From contig CM073493.1 in assembly GCA_037074585.1 (NCBI GenBank), positions 2,968,001 to 3,032,000 of the forward strand: a DNA stretch of 64,000 nucleotides, read 5' to 3'. Below the pieces are notes generated by a model. It ran no database searches and had not been told where the DNA came from. It was given only the letters and a program-made list of their open reading frames with translations. The translations under genes and the position numbers were made by a program. Below, one piece after another: positions 37,206-47,699 of the stretch (within the stretch, counting starts at the first letter, position 1; each line of letters starts with the position of its first letter). This stretch comes from Biancaea sappan (taxonomy: Eukaryota; Streptophyta; Magnoliopsida; Fabales; Fabaceae).

Positions 37206-38387
37206 CCTTTTTTTTGTAGTGATTGTTTAGTTATCACTTAATAATATTATTTTATTCCTATGTAGTTTATTCATTATTTAGATTATCCATTCATTTATTA
37301 TATTATATGATTTTGTGTAGATTATCCATTTATTTATTATATTATATTAATTGTGTGGGTTATCCATCTATTTATTATATTATATTATTTGTTTCATTTC
37401 ATATTCTTCTCCTTATCTTCCCTTTTATTATCATTAGTTTATTCTTCTTCTACTACCCTCTTAACATCTTATTTTGTTGATTTCTAATATCATAACAATA
37501 TTACCTAGTTTATTTGTTTCTTTTATTTGTTTGATTTTATTTTTCCTTCCTTATCTCCTATCTTTTGAAATGGTGTATGCCTAAATTGTAGGAATTGTAT
37601 TATTTTTGCTTTCTTTATCCTTTATCCTATTGTTATGATAATTCTATTCCTACTATCATCCTAATACTTAATTAGTTTCCTTAATTATTCTTCACACCTA
37701 ATCTTGTTTATAGATTTTAAATTGTTTTTCTTAATTTTTCCTTAATCCTCATCACCTTTATTATTTATTAATACTTTATTTGATTTAAATCCATTTTACA
37801 TTATCATCTCTTATTTATTAAATTTATGCCTCCTAACTCTTATCTATCTCCTTCACGTCACTTTATTAAAAGAATTTAAGTTGTTTTTCTTTATTTTATC
37901 TTACTCTTCATCTCGTCATATTTTTTTTATACTGTTTACTTTACACACCTTTTTGTAGGATTTTTTTATTGTTTAATTTTCCTTAATTTTTACACTATCT
38001 AAAGGGAATTCTTTTCTTCATTTACCCTACATTTATTTTTCTTATATTATAAATTTATAATAACCTTTTAAAGCCTCACATTATCTTTAATAAGTTAATC
38101 CCTACCTATTCGTCCCATTTTGTGTAAATTTAGTTCATCCCCTAACTAATTTTTAGTTTTCATTTTAGTTCCTCCCTTATCCGAATCACTATTCATGAAG
38201 AAATAGCAATTAGACCACATAATATTCATGCTTCACAATCACAATAACTAACTCACATAGCATAAGTACACATATTTAAGTAACAAATATGACAAAAATT
38301 TCTAAGGGTATCCGTCTATTCACAAAAAATTCCCTATACGTCCTAATTTATGATTTCTTACTACATCGTAATACATGGGGTTTTACA

Positions 38388-40450
38388 ATTTTGTTTAAGA
38401 GAAGACTAAATTACTTATCAATAATTACTATAAAAATCCTAACTTGAATCATCAACAATGCTAGTGCCATTGCACCACAACCATTTTTATTTTTAATTAA
38501 GAAGTTGAATCATAAGTAAAAATGGTTTCTTAGCAAAAGATAATTAAGGCTATTTTAAAAAAAATTTCTATGATTCCTATGAAAATTGTGTCATAATAAC
38601 CAAATACATAAATGCAATATTCCTAAGAATATTGTGAAATATTTTGAAATTGTTGAGAGCAAACTATACAATTTTAACAATATTTTTTAGAATTACATTT
38701 GATCAATTTCATGTGCTACAATTAAATTTGAATTATAAAACTCAATCAATTCTTTTCAAAGGAAAATGGAACATTTGAAAATTCATTTTGCTAGTTCCAT
38801 CGTTTGTGGTTTCCAAATAATTATAATTAAAAAGTACTATTTCTCAATAAAAAAAGGTTTTCCCCACATTTTTCCTTTCTTCTTTATCCACTTATTAAAT
38901 TTTTAAAAAAATTAAATAAAAAATACTTAAATAAATTATTGTAATACCCGAGGTCCTTAGATATTAGTACGTCGTCAGATTTTTAATGAGTATTTAGATA
39001 TGGGAGAAATTTTTTTCATTTTATTGGAATGGAAATGCAAGGTTGGAGGTGACATCTACGCAAAAATGACGAGTAGACAAGGGGCAAGGGTGTACACGTG
39101 GTACAGAGAGAGTTAGATAAAATTTAAGTTCATGGAAGGATTAGTTTGAAATAAAAAAGAAATAAATTTAAGTTCATGCAAGGATTAGTTTGAAATAAAA
39201 AGAAATATGAGGTACCTTTTAGAAAAGTGAAAAAGTTAGTGATGGAGATAGTGTGGTGCTTTGAGCATATAATGTTACATGATCAGGTGCCATTTCCAAT
39301 GTTGAAGGGATCAAGTTCACATCCTCTAAAAATTGGTAGGATAATGTATGACCCATCACCAATTATAAACTGCTTGAAAATGAAATCAAAAGATTGAAAT
39401 CAAAGCCACAAAACAGAGTTTTTTACCTACCTAAGCATTTCATCAAACACCTTTAGAGCATGGTTTGAATGCAGCATTCTACCTTGTAGAATCATAACCC
39501 CATCGCTAAATATCTAATAGTTAGAACAACAACTACAGAATCTTTGACTTCGATCAATACATAATGGATTCAAAGGGGAATTAATCACAGACTGTAGATC
39601 ATAGACAAAGAGACAAGAAGAGATGCATACAAGATCTTAGACATCCTTTTTTTTAAAATGTTGTCTATTTTGAGTTAAAAAAGGGGGGAGGGGTGATTAC
39701 ACAACAAAAATTGAAGGGACAAAAAAGAAATCAAGAATCAGAAGCAGAGATAGAAGAAACAAAAAATCCTTTAAGAAATTAAACCACTTCTTCAATATCT
39801 ATGTTCGTTCACGTAGCCGAAATACGTCTGACGCCAAGCTCTCCTCGCCTCCTCTATTGTCTTGAAATCATGCCTGCCAAGAAACATTCGAGCACTAACC
39901 CAAAGGAAATTAATCCACTTACAAATGCTCACAAGTGGATGTGGCAGAAATAGCCACTAATCTATCAGGCCACAGTGACCAAAGTCTAAGCGAGTGAAGT
40001 ATGGTTAGGTTCGCTAGTGTAGTGCGGTCCAGTTCGCCAATGGGCAGGGTTCCGGTTCATGGGGTGACAGGGACTATGAATGAGTGCCTAAGTCTAATGG
40101 GTGCATAAATGGGAAGGAGGTGGGGCTGAAAGGGCTGAGAGCAAGAGTAGGAGACTGAAAAATTATAGAGGGAGATCGAAAAATTATTAGGTCTATGATT
40201 CGTTATATTTTATAATAACTATTTCTAAAGACAAAAGTTCAAGGGATCAAATGGTAGATGAGGATTTCTTTAAAATCTACTTTTATTGGCAAGTATTTTA
40301 GTCATCATTGAAAGTACATAGATAATTTTATTTAATAATTTAAAAATTAAAATTTATTTAACTTCTTAATATTTTATAAAATTAATTTTCACCTTCTCAA
40401 CGCTATAATTCTATTAGATTTATTTCCTTTATTTAACTTTGTTGTATCTC
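38388..40450. other. Mixed LTR debris with a possible two-exon coding remnant
   Basis: At 38940 a new LTR start, TGTAATACCCGAGGTCC, is visible, but its end is not. A unit of about 45 bp containing AAGGATTAGTTTGAAATAAA is tandemly repeated at about 39124-39205. On the minus strand, 39504-39430 reads SDGVMILQGRMLHSNHALKV then FDEML with a GTAGGT donor. After an acceptor near 39347 the frame continues GCELDPFNIGNGT and stops. This resembles the end of a real gene (faintly PPR-like) but I cannot identify it. The remaining sequence shows nothing recognisable. Confidence 0.3.
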
Positions 40451-41454
40451 AAGAGTATTTACACATTGAGAAAACCATCCAATAAATTTCTGATGCACCA
40501 TTTTGTTTATTTCAGTTGACGAGCGTACGCAACTTCTTAATTGTCTCTTAGTAATATCTCTAAACTCCCTGTACCCAGAAAATAGTAAAAAGTACTACAT
40601 ATTTCACAAATATAATCATCACAATCTAATTATACTCACAGAAGAAATCGATCAACTCTTTACAATTAGTTAGCACATATCGATGAGCTTGCAATTTCTC
40701 TTTGGAGACAGTGTATATCATTCAAAACCACCCATGGGCTTTCTAATTGGAGGAAACAATATATCAACTGTAGATGCTCTAACATCAACGGTATCATCAA
40801 CACGTCATGGTCGATTAAGTATTGTCTCAACTTCATCTAAATATCTTGAATAGGAGGTTAAAACTTCTTGGGCCATGTAACCTTCTAGTTGAGCCCTATT
40901 TCATACATAGGACTTTAATGTGAAAACAACATTGTCACAAACATTCTTCTCTATATGTATCACATCTAAATTGTGACATATCAAATTGTTCACCCAATAA
41001 GGAAGTTCAAAGAATATGCTTTTTTTACACCATTATTGAGGACTCGTATTTGCATCACGAGCCCCTTTTGCCCTTTTCTTCTGTCCTTCACAATCCATAT
41101 CTTTTCTAAACACCACATTAATATCAAAAACCTGACTTAAAATGTCAAGACCTGTCATTTTCATCAATGGACCTCTCTTCTCCAGTTTATCATCAAATTT
41201 GTTCTAAGTCAGTTCAAATTTATGTCCTAGGTCTAAAAAATAGTGATGACCTATAAAACACAACTTTCGACTATGTGAAAGTCAACAAGGAATAGAGTCA
41301 ACGTTGCTTACTTGACAAGCTAACCCAGATTAAGTATTCTATCTAGACAAAGTGCCAAGACCAAGAAAATCATGATAGTCCCTAAGATAGTTGCACGCAT
41401 CTTAAACATTTCATTTGCTAGAGTATCATATGTTTCAACACCGACAGTCCACAC
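40450..41454 (-). pseudogene. CACTA TNP2 transposase, C-terminal part
   Basis: The minus strand carries decayed TNP2 sequence: GVETYDTLANEMFK at the junction with the inserted CACTA element, then FRELPYWVNNLICHNLDVIH and IEKNVCDNV near 40900-41040. Next come YLDEVETILNRP (about 40820) and QAHRYVLTNC (about 40660), the DUF4218 block that ends TNP2 proteins. Multiple stops and frame changes are present. The segment continues the frame of 43988-44501 across the 41455-43984 insertion. The 3' terminus of the host CACTA element was not found; about 40260-40330 has possible subterminal-type repeats. Confidence 0.85.
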
Positions 41455-42138
41455 ACTACAAGAAAATAAAAGAACAGAGACAGAAATCAAAATTTCATCC
41501 CTAATGCATTTTTAATCCATCTTTAATTTGCATAAGGTATCAGAGACAAACTTCAGAACAGACGTTTTTTGTCTCTAATTTCAAAGGCAGTAATCAGGCA
41601 AGAATTACTATGTCTCAAAATCTATCCCTGAGTTTTCTGGAAATATGATTTTTTTCTTATTGAACAAAGATGAAATTCTGCCATGGAAATTCCGTCTCTG
41701 GTATTTTTTTTTTAAATTTCAAAGACAAACTTTTCAGTTGTAGGAATTTCGTATCTGATAATTCTAATTCAAACAACGTAGTTTTGGATTATAGACGAAA
41801 TTTTTTGCCTCAAAAATTGGTCTTTAATCCTTAATAATCTATTTCCCCATTTTGATATCTTAAATCGTGGCCTATCCGAATCCATAAATTCCCTTGGCCG
41901 TCTCTCACCTCCATTTTCCTCCCCTTTTCGCCTGTGCTCACTATTGATGTCATCGCTGTCATCTCTCCTTGCTTCGTGGTGGGTCTCCGTTACTTTTTCA
42001 CTGTCTCCACCTTCACTGTACTCTCTCTCTCTCTTACCTCCTTCCCCTCTGTTGTCTCTCTCTCTCTCTTTTTCTATATGAATAATAGTTAAAAAAAAGT
42101 ATTCAGTCTAATTGGTATGCACACATACATACACACAT

Positions 42139-42174
<36 letters not shown>

Positions 42175-43984
42175 TGATTTACGTGTATTTAGAAATTAAT
42201 TTTCTTTTTGAACCATGATCTACCTAGATGTAAATATTTATACTTGAGTTGACTGCCATAACTACTAGAGATAATTTCTGGGATCCAAAGATAAACCTTT
42301 GATCCAAAAATTAAAGAAACATTATTTTCTAAACCAAAAAAACTTTGAGAGCTAGAACTGTAAATAATAAACTTTTTTTTTACTATACAATCTTCAAATT
42401 AGTACATGAATTCCATTTCTCAATATATAACTTATAAAATGAAAGCATTTTATTCTATAACCAAAAGTTATGAATCCTCTTTATATGAAAAGTGATTAAA
42501 ACCAAGAAAGAAATAGAAAAATTCTAACTTGAAAGCATATATAAATTGCATTTGAAAGAAGATGCTTTTTCATTTTTGCAAGGTTGCTACATAAGTAAGA
42601 AGATGTTTAATTAATGGAAATCAATATCAGGCATGTCAATTTGATGGCACCACCAATTCTATTTGCATCGAAGATATATATATATATATATATATATATA
42701 GTTCTATTGTTTATATTTTTTTCATTAAATTTGTTTTTTATAAGCAAATTAAGTCTTTTGTTTTTTGTCAAAATAAGAGTGACAGTCACATATTAAAGAA
42801 TACATCATTAATTCGGTCCTGGAAAGATTTTAGTTCATATATAAGATTGGGAGATTCATATATAAATACTGCCTCTTGGGATAATTGTGATGAGTTAATA
42901 GCATCTAGCCTCTAATGAATTAGCACGTTGGCATTGATACAGATAGATGTTTTTGGTAGTGGCAACATTACTATGACTAATAGGCAACATTGGATTTTCC
43001 CGGATCACGATGCATGAGTTATATATATATATATATCCTTTTACTTTTTGGTTAGTATTTAAAAGAGTGTTAAAGAGTTTTTTCTGTATGGACTAACCTT
43101 TATAATCAAATTCATAGTTTTGACCTAGTTGTAGATGCGATCTGAGATATCTCCTAAGATATTAGGGCCAACTTTGAGGTAGCTAGCTATAACATAAAGA
43201 CGGTTCTAGATGAATTCAAGGAACCTGGTTCCAAAAGTGAGTGGTATGTATTTATTGTGTTGCTTCATTTTCTTTTTTCTGCTCAAAATATTAATTTCAG
43301 TTATGTTGTACAAAACTGGTACAAGAGGTTGACGGAACATGAAGACCAGGTACAGAGAAATTGGACCAAGAAATATAAGGAGGTTTTGTGACGCATGATG
43401 TGGAGTGTTCGCGCTCATTACTACCACCAACCAAAGTCGAAATGGATTAGCAAGGACATTACGCAACAGCTAATCCACGAGTGAGAGAAGGATAAGCAAT
43501 GATGAATACATCGAGTGATTTTATTTTTTTGGTGTAATAAAGTTTTGAAAATTTGATGTAAAGTTACATTGCATACATTTAAATTTGCATCAGAATTAAT
43601 TTTAATGACATTTAACATTTGACTGAAATTTTTGTCCTTTATTTTCACTATTGTTATAATGAAAAACTCAACAACATCAGGGACGAAATCAGAGACAGAA
43701 AAATCCATCTCATATTTGAGACAAAATATTTTCTATCTCTGATTTGAGACATAAATGCCCTTCCCCCAGAATTGAGACTGAATAATTTCCATCTCTGGAA
43801 CTTTCTATGTCAAATTTCATCTCTGATGTTGGGACGGAATATACTTCCATCTCTATTTAGTTGTGAAAGCCAGTTTAGAGACACGATGCTCCATCTCTGA
43901 ATTTGTCTCTGATCTTTCAGCGATAGATTTATATGCAATCAGAGATAAAATTTTCTGTCTTTAATTTTGGTTTTTCTAGTAGCG
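41455..43984. mobile_element. Non-autonomous CACTA element, 2,530 bp, TSD ACA, inside TNP2
   Basis: The ends are CACTACAAGAAAA (41455) and TTTTTCTAGTAGCG (43984; one change from GTAGTG), flanked by ACA at 41452-41454 and 43985-43987. Subterminal regions are rich in the repeated motifs ATCTCTGA / AGAGACAAA (about 41470-41830 and 43680-43975). Internal sequence has TA and CT runs and no recognised transposase; about 43200-43490 has a weakly protein-like composition but only short broken frames. It is inserted in a TNP2 codon without loss of target sequence, so it is younger than that gene copy. Confidence 0.85.
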
Positions 43985-43987
43985 ACA

Positions 43988-44501
43988 ATTCTTTCAACTC
44001 CACTATCAATGGTTGTAAATAGACATCAATATCATTACTTGGTGCTCTTTTCTTTGGAATAATCATTGATAGAACAAGAGAACTTTGTTTCATGCACGTC
44101 CATGGAGGGAGGTTGTATGGAATTAGAACCAAATGCTGTAACTTGTACTTGAAGTCCTAAATAGATTGAAACCATCAGTTGCTAACTCAAGATGCACATT
44201 ATGGGGATCCGAAGAAAATTGATAATTGGACAAATCAAACATTTGCCAAGCTTTGAAGTCCCTTGGATGTCTTAGCAACCATTCTTCTCCTCAACATGCC
44301 ATCTTATGTCTTCAGTGGTCTTAGATAACAAAAATAATCTTTGTAATATGGGCTTTAACGGAAAATATCTCTAATAATTTTGGCAGGCCTTTTTTTTTGC
44401 TTTCTTGACACACCCTGACCATTAGGTTTCTATCTAGATACATTACATTTTTTTATAGGTATCTTTGTTTTCATCATCCCCCTAGTATAACATGCAGTCA
44501 T
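43988..44501 (-). pseudogene. CACTA TNP2 transposase, middle part
   Basis: Minus-strand remnant of the transposase core. From right to left: DCMLY followed by a stop where the family has Trp, then a decayed basic stretch. Next are YFPLKPILQRLF and SKTTEDIRWH, a damaged stretch, then IPYNLPPWTCMKQ and NDIDVYLQPLIVELKEL. The family reads YFPLKPRLQRLFMSSKT and IPYNLPPWMCMKQ. It is flanked by a solo LTR on the right and by the 2.5-kb CACTA element on the left. Confidence 0.88.
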
Positions 44502-45904
44502 TGTTAGCAAATTTGGCAAGTGTACCAATCACTCAAGTAATATAGTGAATTAAGAGTAAAAGTATCGTTCCCACGAGGACTAAGTGACTAATTACCCAAG
44601 AAATTTAATTGAATTATTTAGACGAAGCAATTGGATTGAAGACAGCTCTAATGAAGAACTGACAATTAAAGCAAGCTATGACAGTAAATTTTTATAAATT
44701 TTCTTTTAATGACAGTAAACAATGCAAAGACTGATGAAAATGATCAAAAATGAAAGCCTAGGGTTACTAATCCCCCTTTTCGTCCTAGGAATTGTTAATT
44801 CTCCCTACACTTGTAATTAACATCAATTATGCACAATAATCTCAGGTTTTCTAATGGCTTAAAGTAATTCTCCCGAATCTAGATTAAGCTACCTAACTCT
44901 ACACAATCCCTTATGTAAATTGAGTCTAATTAAAGCTAACCTAAATTGATTACACGAGGTCAATTAATATCCCTATTAATTAACAAGAAAAACCCCTAGG
45001 TTCTATCACTCGCCCTAATCATTCAGTGTTCTACCAACATCTCCCTCTCCCAAGTTCAATGAAGGCAACATACATATCATAAAATGGCCAATTTTATAAT
45101 AAGTTCAGGAAGTAATGAATGATAGGTATGCATAAATTGACAATAATCACAAGTTTTAAGAAAACACAATTCCTAGTCTGAAAGTAGGTTCATAGGAACC
45201 CTAAAACAGAAAATTTAGCCACTCATGGCTCTAAGACTACAGAAAACAGTAGAAGAATGAATAAACTTCATGAATCTGGGGTTGGGTTGACAGAATTCAG
45301 GCTTGATTGTCTCCAAAGACGGATCCCTCCTTCTCCTCTAGCAAAAGTCAGTGCCTCCCTTCAGTCTCCAATTCAGAATTCACCTAAAAAAATGTTTTGA
45401 CGCATTTTAAAATAGTGCAGGATCGCAAACCGCCGCTATAGCGATGAATTCCCACCGCTATAGCGGTAGGAGGCAGAGAAGAAAGCTTAAAAATGAGTTT
45501 TTTCAGGTTTTACCACTATAGCGATGAAGATCCACCGCTATAGCAGTGGCTGGCAGAGAAGAAGACTCCAAAATCCTTTTTTCAGCACTCCACCGCTATA
45601 GCTGTAGATTCTACCGCTATAGCTGTGGGAGACAACAATCACATCAGTATTTTTAGAATTTCAACTCTAGCATTCCATCTTCTAACACGAACTTTTTACC
45701 AACTCAACGTACACCAAAAATAACAAATAAACCCATTAAATCGCATAAAAGAATCATGAAATCACTCCATTTATTAAAAGATCAAAGAAAACTAAAACTA
45801 ATTTAAACTACTCAAAACATGAGTTAAGAATTACAAGACAACAAGAAAGAGATCAAAAGAGAGGGTATTTAGCATCAAAATAGCACTAAATTTAGAACTC
45901 AACA
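44502..45904. mobile_element. Solo LTR, 1,403 bp, TSD GTCAT, inside TNP2
   Basis: The element has TGTTAG...CTCAACA ends (plus strand), flanked by GTCAT at 44497-44501 and 45905-45909. Removing it and one GTCAT copy restores the expected TNP2 frame across the site. A TCGTTCCCACGAGGAC block lies near 44563. Several copies of an ACCGCTATAGCGGT-like palindrome lie at about 45430-45630. No gag or pol is present, so it is best explained as a solo LTR of an unidentified element; a non-LTR TG/CA element is less likely given the 5-bp duplication. Confidence 0.78.
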
Positions 45905-45909
45905 GTCAT

Positions 45910-46571
45910 ACAGACATGCATGAATGTTAGTGCAGTCAAGCCCCAATTTGTTGATAGTTTTCTTAGCCCCATAGAAAGAGGTTGGAATTTTGTCATTTTC
46001 AAATGCATTTACCAACAACTCTAATATCATTGATATTGCCTTGTTAGTTATCCCATACATACACTTGATGTGATACAATCTTATCAAAATGGACAATTTT
46101 GTAAATTTTTTACATCCTTTGTATAGACTGTGTTGTCCACCTTCAAGTAACTCATAAAACTCTTTAGTTTCATTGTTCATTTGATTTGAAGGAACAATCA
46201 TCTCACCAACTTCCACTCTCTTATTTTTTTTTGTGGACACTAAATGCATCATGGACCATGTCATGCATTAGATTATCTAAGTTAATTTTATCTCCTGCCA
46301 TATGTGGCCTTGAAACAGAATCTACAAAGGGCTATACCATAAGTGTCTCCCTATGTTGGGACCAAAATGTGTAACTTTATAGGAATGATTTGAGAATTAA
46401 GTGTTTGTGAACAACGTCTCTAACTTGCCACTTTTTGAATTTGCATTTGGGACATGGATATATGATTTTATCCTCAAGACTATTATTTACAAATGCAAAA
46501 TCTAAAAACCCATTGAGTCCATTTAAATATTCAGAAGTATTTCGGAGTCTAACAATCTAAGATTTATCCAT
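45910..46571 (-). pseudogene. CACTA TNP2 transposase, N-terminal part
   Basis: The start codon is at 46571-46569 (MDKS, then a stop where Trp is usual). The transposase-associated domain follows (YLNGLNGFLDFAF...IIYPCPKCKF...VRDVVHKHLI, zinc-binding cysteines visible). After frame changes comes an open stretch with ETKEFYELLEGGQHSLYKGC, LIRLYHIKCM and NIHACLYDC at the edge of the solo LTR. The order matches En/Spm TNP2 proteins. At least two stop codons sit at conserved positions, so this copy cannot supply transposase. Confidence 0.88.
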
Positions 46572-47690
46572 TATGTTCTGTAAACCAATTAACACAATTT
46601 TATAACTAACTATACATATATATATATATATATATTAAAGGAAATTCTAAATTTTAATTTGGGGTAAAAATAGAATTTTACCTGTTGGGCTATGGACTAA
46701 ATGGAAAAGAAAAAGTTTTCAGAAGAGGTCTCCTTTTAAATACTTTACAATTGGACACATAGTTCTTGAAGGAAGTAGAAAAAGAATATAGAGCATGTAA
46801 TTGCTAATATTACAAAAAACGCATCAAATCAAGCTTTAAAGTACATTATGCAGAGTCACGTAAAAATACAAAGCAAGCAATTGCTACTATATTATGAAGT
46901 AATACACAGTTGCACACCACTTCACTTTGTAATTTTATTTAGAAAAATAAATATACACTAGCGCACCATGTAGTTCACTTCGTATTTTCATTGAGTAACA
47001 AAAATATACACAACAAGATACATACAACGTCTCTATATTCGTGTTCCTAATTCTTAAACTTAGCAAAGCACATTAAGCACAGTAATAACATACAATAAAT
47101 GTCGTTAAAGTCAATATTATAGAGAAATTCTGCAAAGTTAAATATTCTAACCAAAATGAAGTTAATTCCCCAATTTGCACACTAAGAGGCAGAATGGAGC
47201 GCAAGACTAGAAAGTAACAAGAAAAAAATATTGGTACAATTTACAAATGTCAATAACATAATAAAAGAATGAAATTAAAAAGTAATTTTTGAGCGTTACT
47301 CACCTCAAACACAAAAGGTATGGACAAAGACCCAATAGCAATATACCTCCCCAGTAAATGCAATTGCCCTAAACAAAAAAAAAGGTCCAATAAATAAATA
47401 ACATGAATAATATATAACAACAAATTATGAAAAAAAATGCATATAATAAAATATTTGGACCGTGTATGTTAAAAAAAATGATTTTAAGAATCTTAGTGCT
47501 AACCTTTATTATATGAGACAGTTGAAGGAGATGATTTTAAGAATCTTAATGCTAACCTTAGATAAGAATCTTAGTGCTCAATTGAAAAAAAAAGAATCTA
47601 CTTGTAATATTTTTTTCCAGAGAAATCTAATAGCAAATACCTATAAAAACAATATATTGCTTTTTTTTTCATTAACTAATTATGCAAAAC
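46572..47690. other. Non-coding stretch between CACTA and copia remnants
   Basis: AT-rich sequence with a TA run (46614-46635) and a 27-bp unit (GATTTTAAGAATCTTA core) repeated at about 47479-47580. The upstream terminus expected for the TNP2-bearing CACTA element (GTAGTG) was not found here. No gene was seen. Confidence 0.4.
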
Positions 47691-47699
47691 ATCATCCAA

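Larger units (their letters stand above)
30833..37221. mobile_element. Non-autonomous CACTA element carrying host-gene fragments (Pack-CACTA), 6,389 bp, TSD ATT
   Basis: The ends are CACTACAAAAAAATTGG (30833) and TTTTTTTTGTAGTG (37221), flanked by the 3-bp duplication ATT at 30830-30832 and 37222-37224. Subterminal regions (about 30850-31390 and 36955-37205) consist of many inverted copies of AACGTCGGTTTTGACCGACG. There is no TNP2 transposase. The interior carries exons from at least two unrelated genes on the minus strand: PICKLE-type remodeller (33622-33752) and ALADIN (33914-34051). It also holds a small two-exon C-terminus of unknown origin and duplicated AT-rich blocks. Mobility would need transposase supplied in trans. 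Confidence 0.9.
29362..38387 (-). mobile_element. Minus-strand LTR split by the gene-carrying CACTA element
   Basis: On the minus strand an LTR starts TGTAAAACCCCATG at 38387 and runs to 37225, then continues from 30829 leftward past the CACTA element. Its left part holds an inverted GTGATGTACAACCTACTCATCTC-like block comparable with ATGAGGTTGTGC of the TGTAATACC LTRs. The left border is not fixed (somewhere near 29362-29480) and no target duplication was found. Stretch 37225-38387 is T-rich and has no gene. Confidence 0.4.

Noticed and set aside
43206..43708. Two overlapping minus-strand frames in the 2.5-kb CACTA
   Set aside because: Overlap each other, no transposase motif and no conserved block; treated as chance frames.
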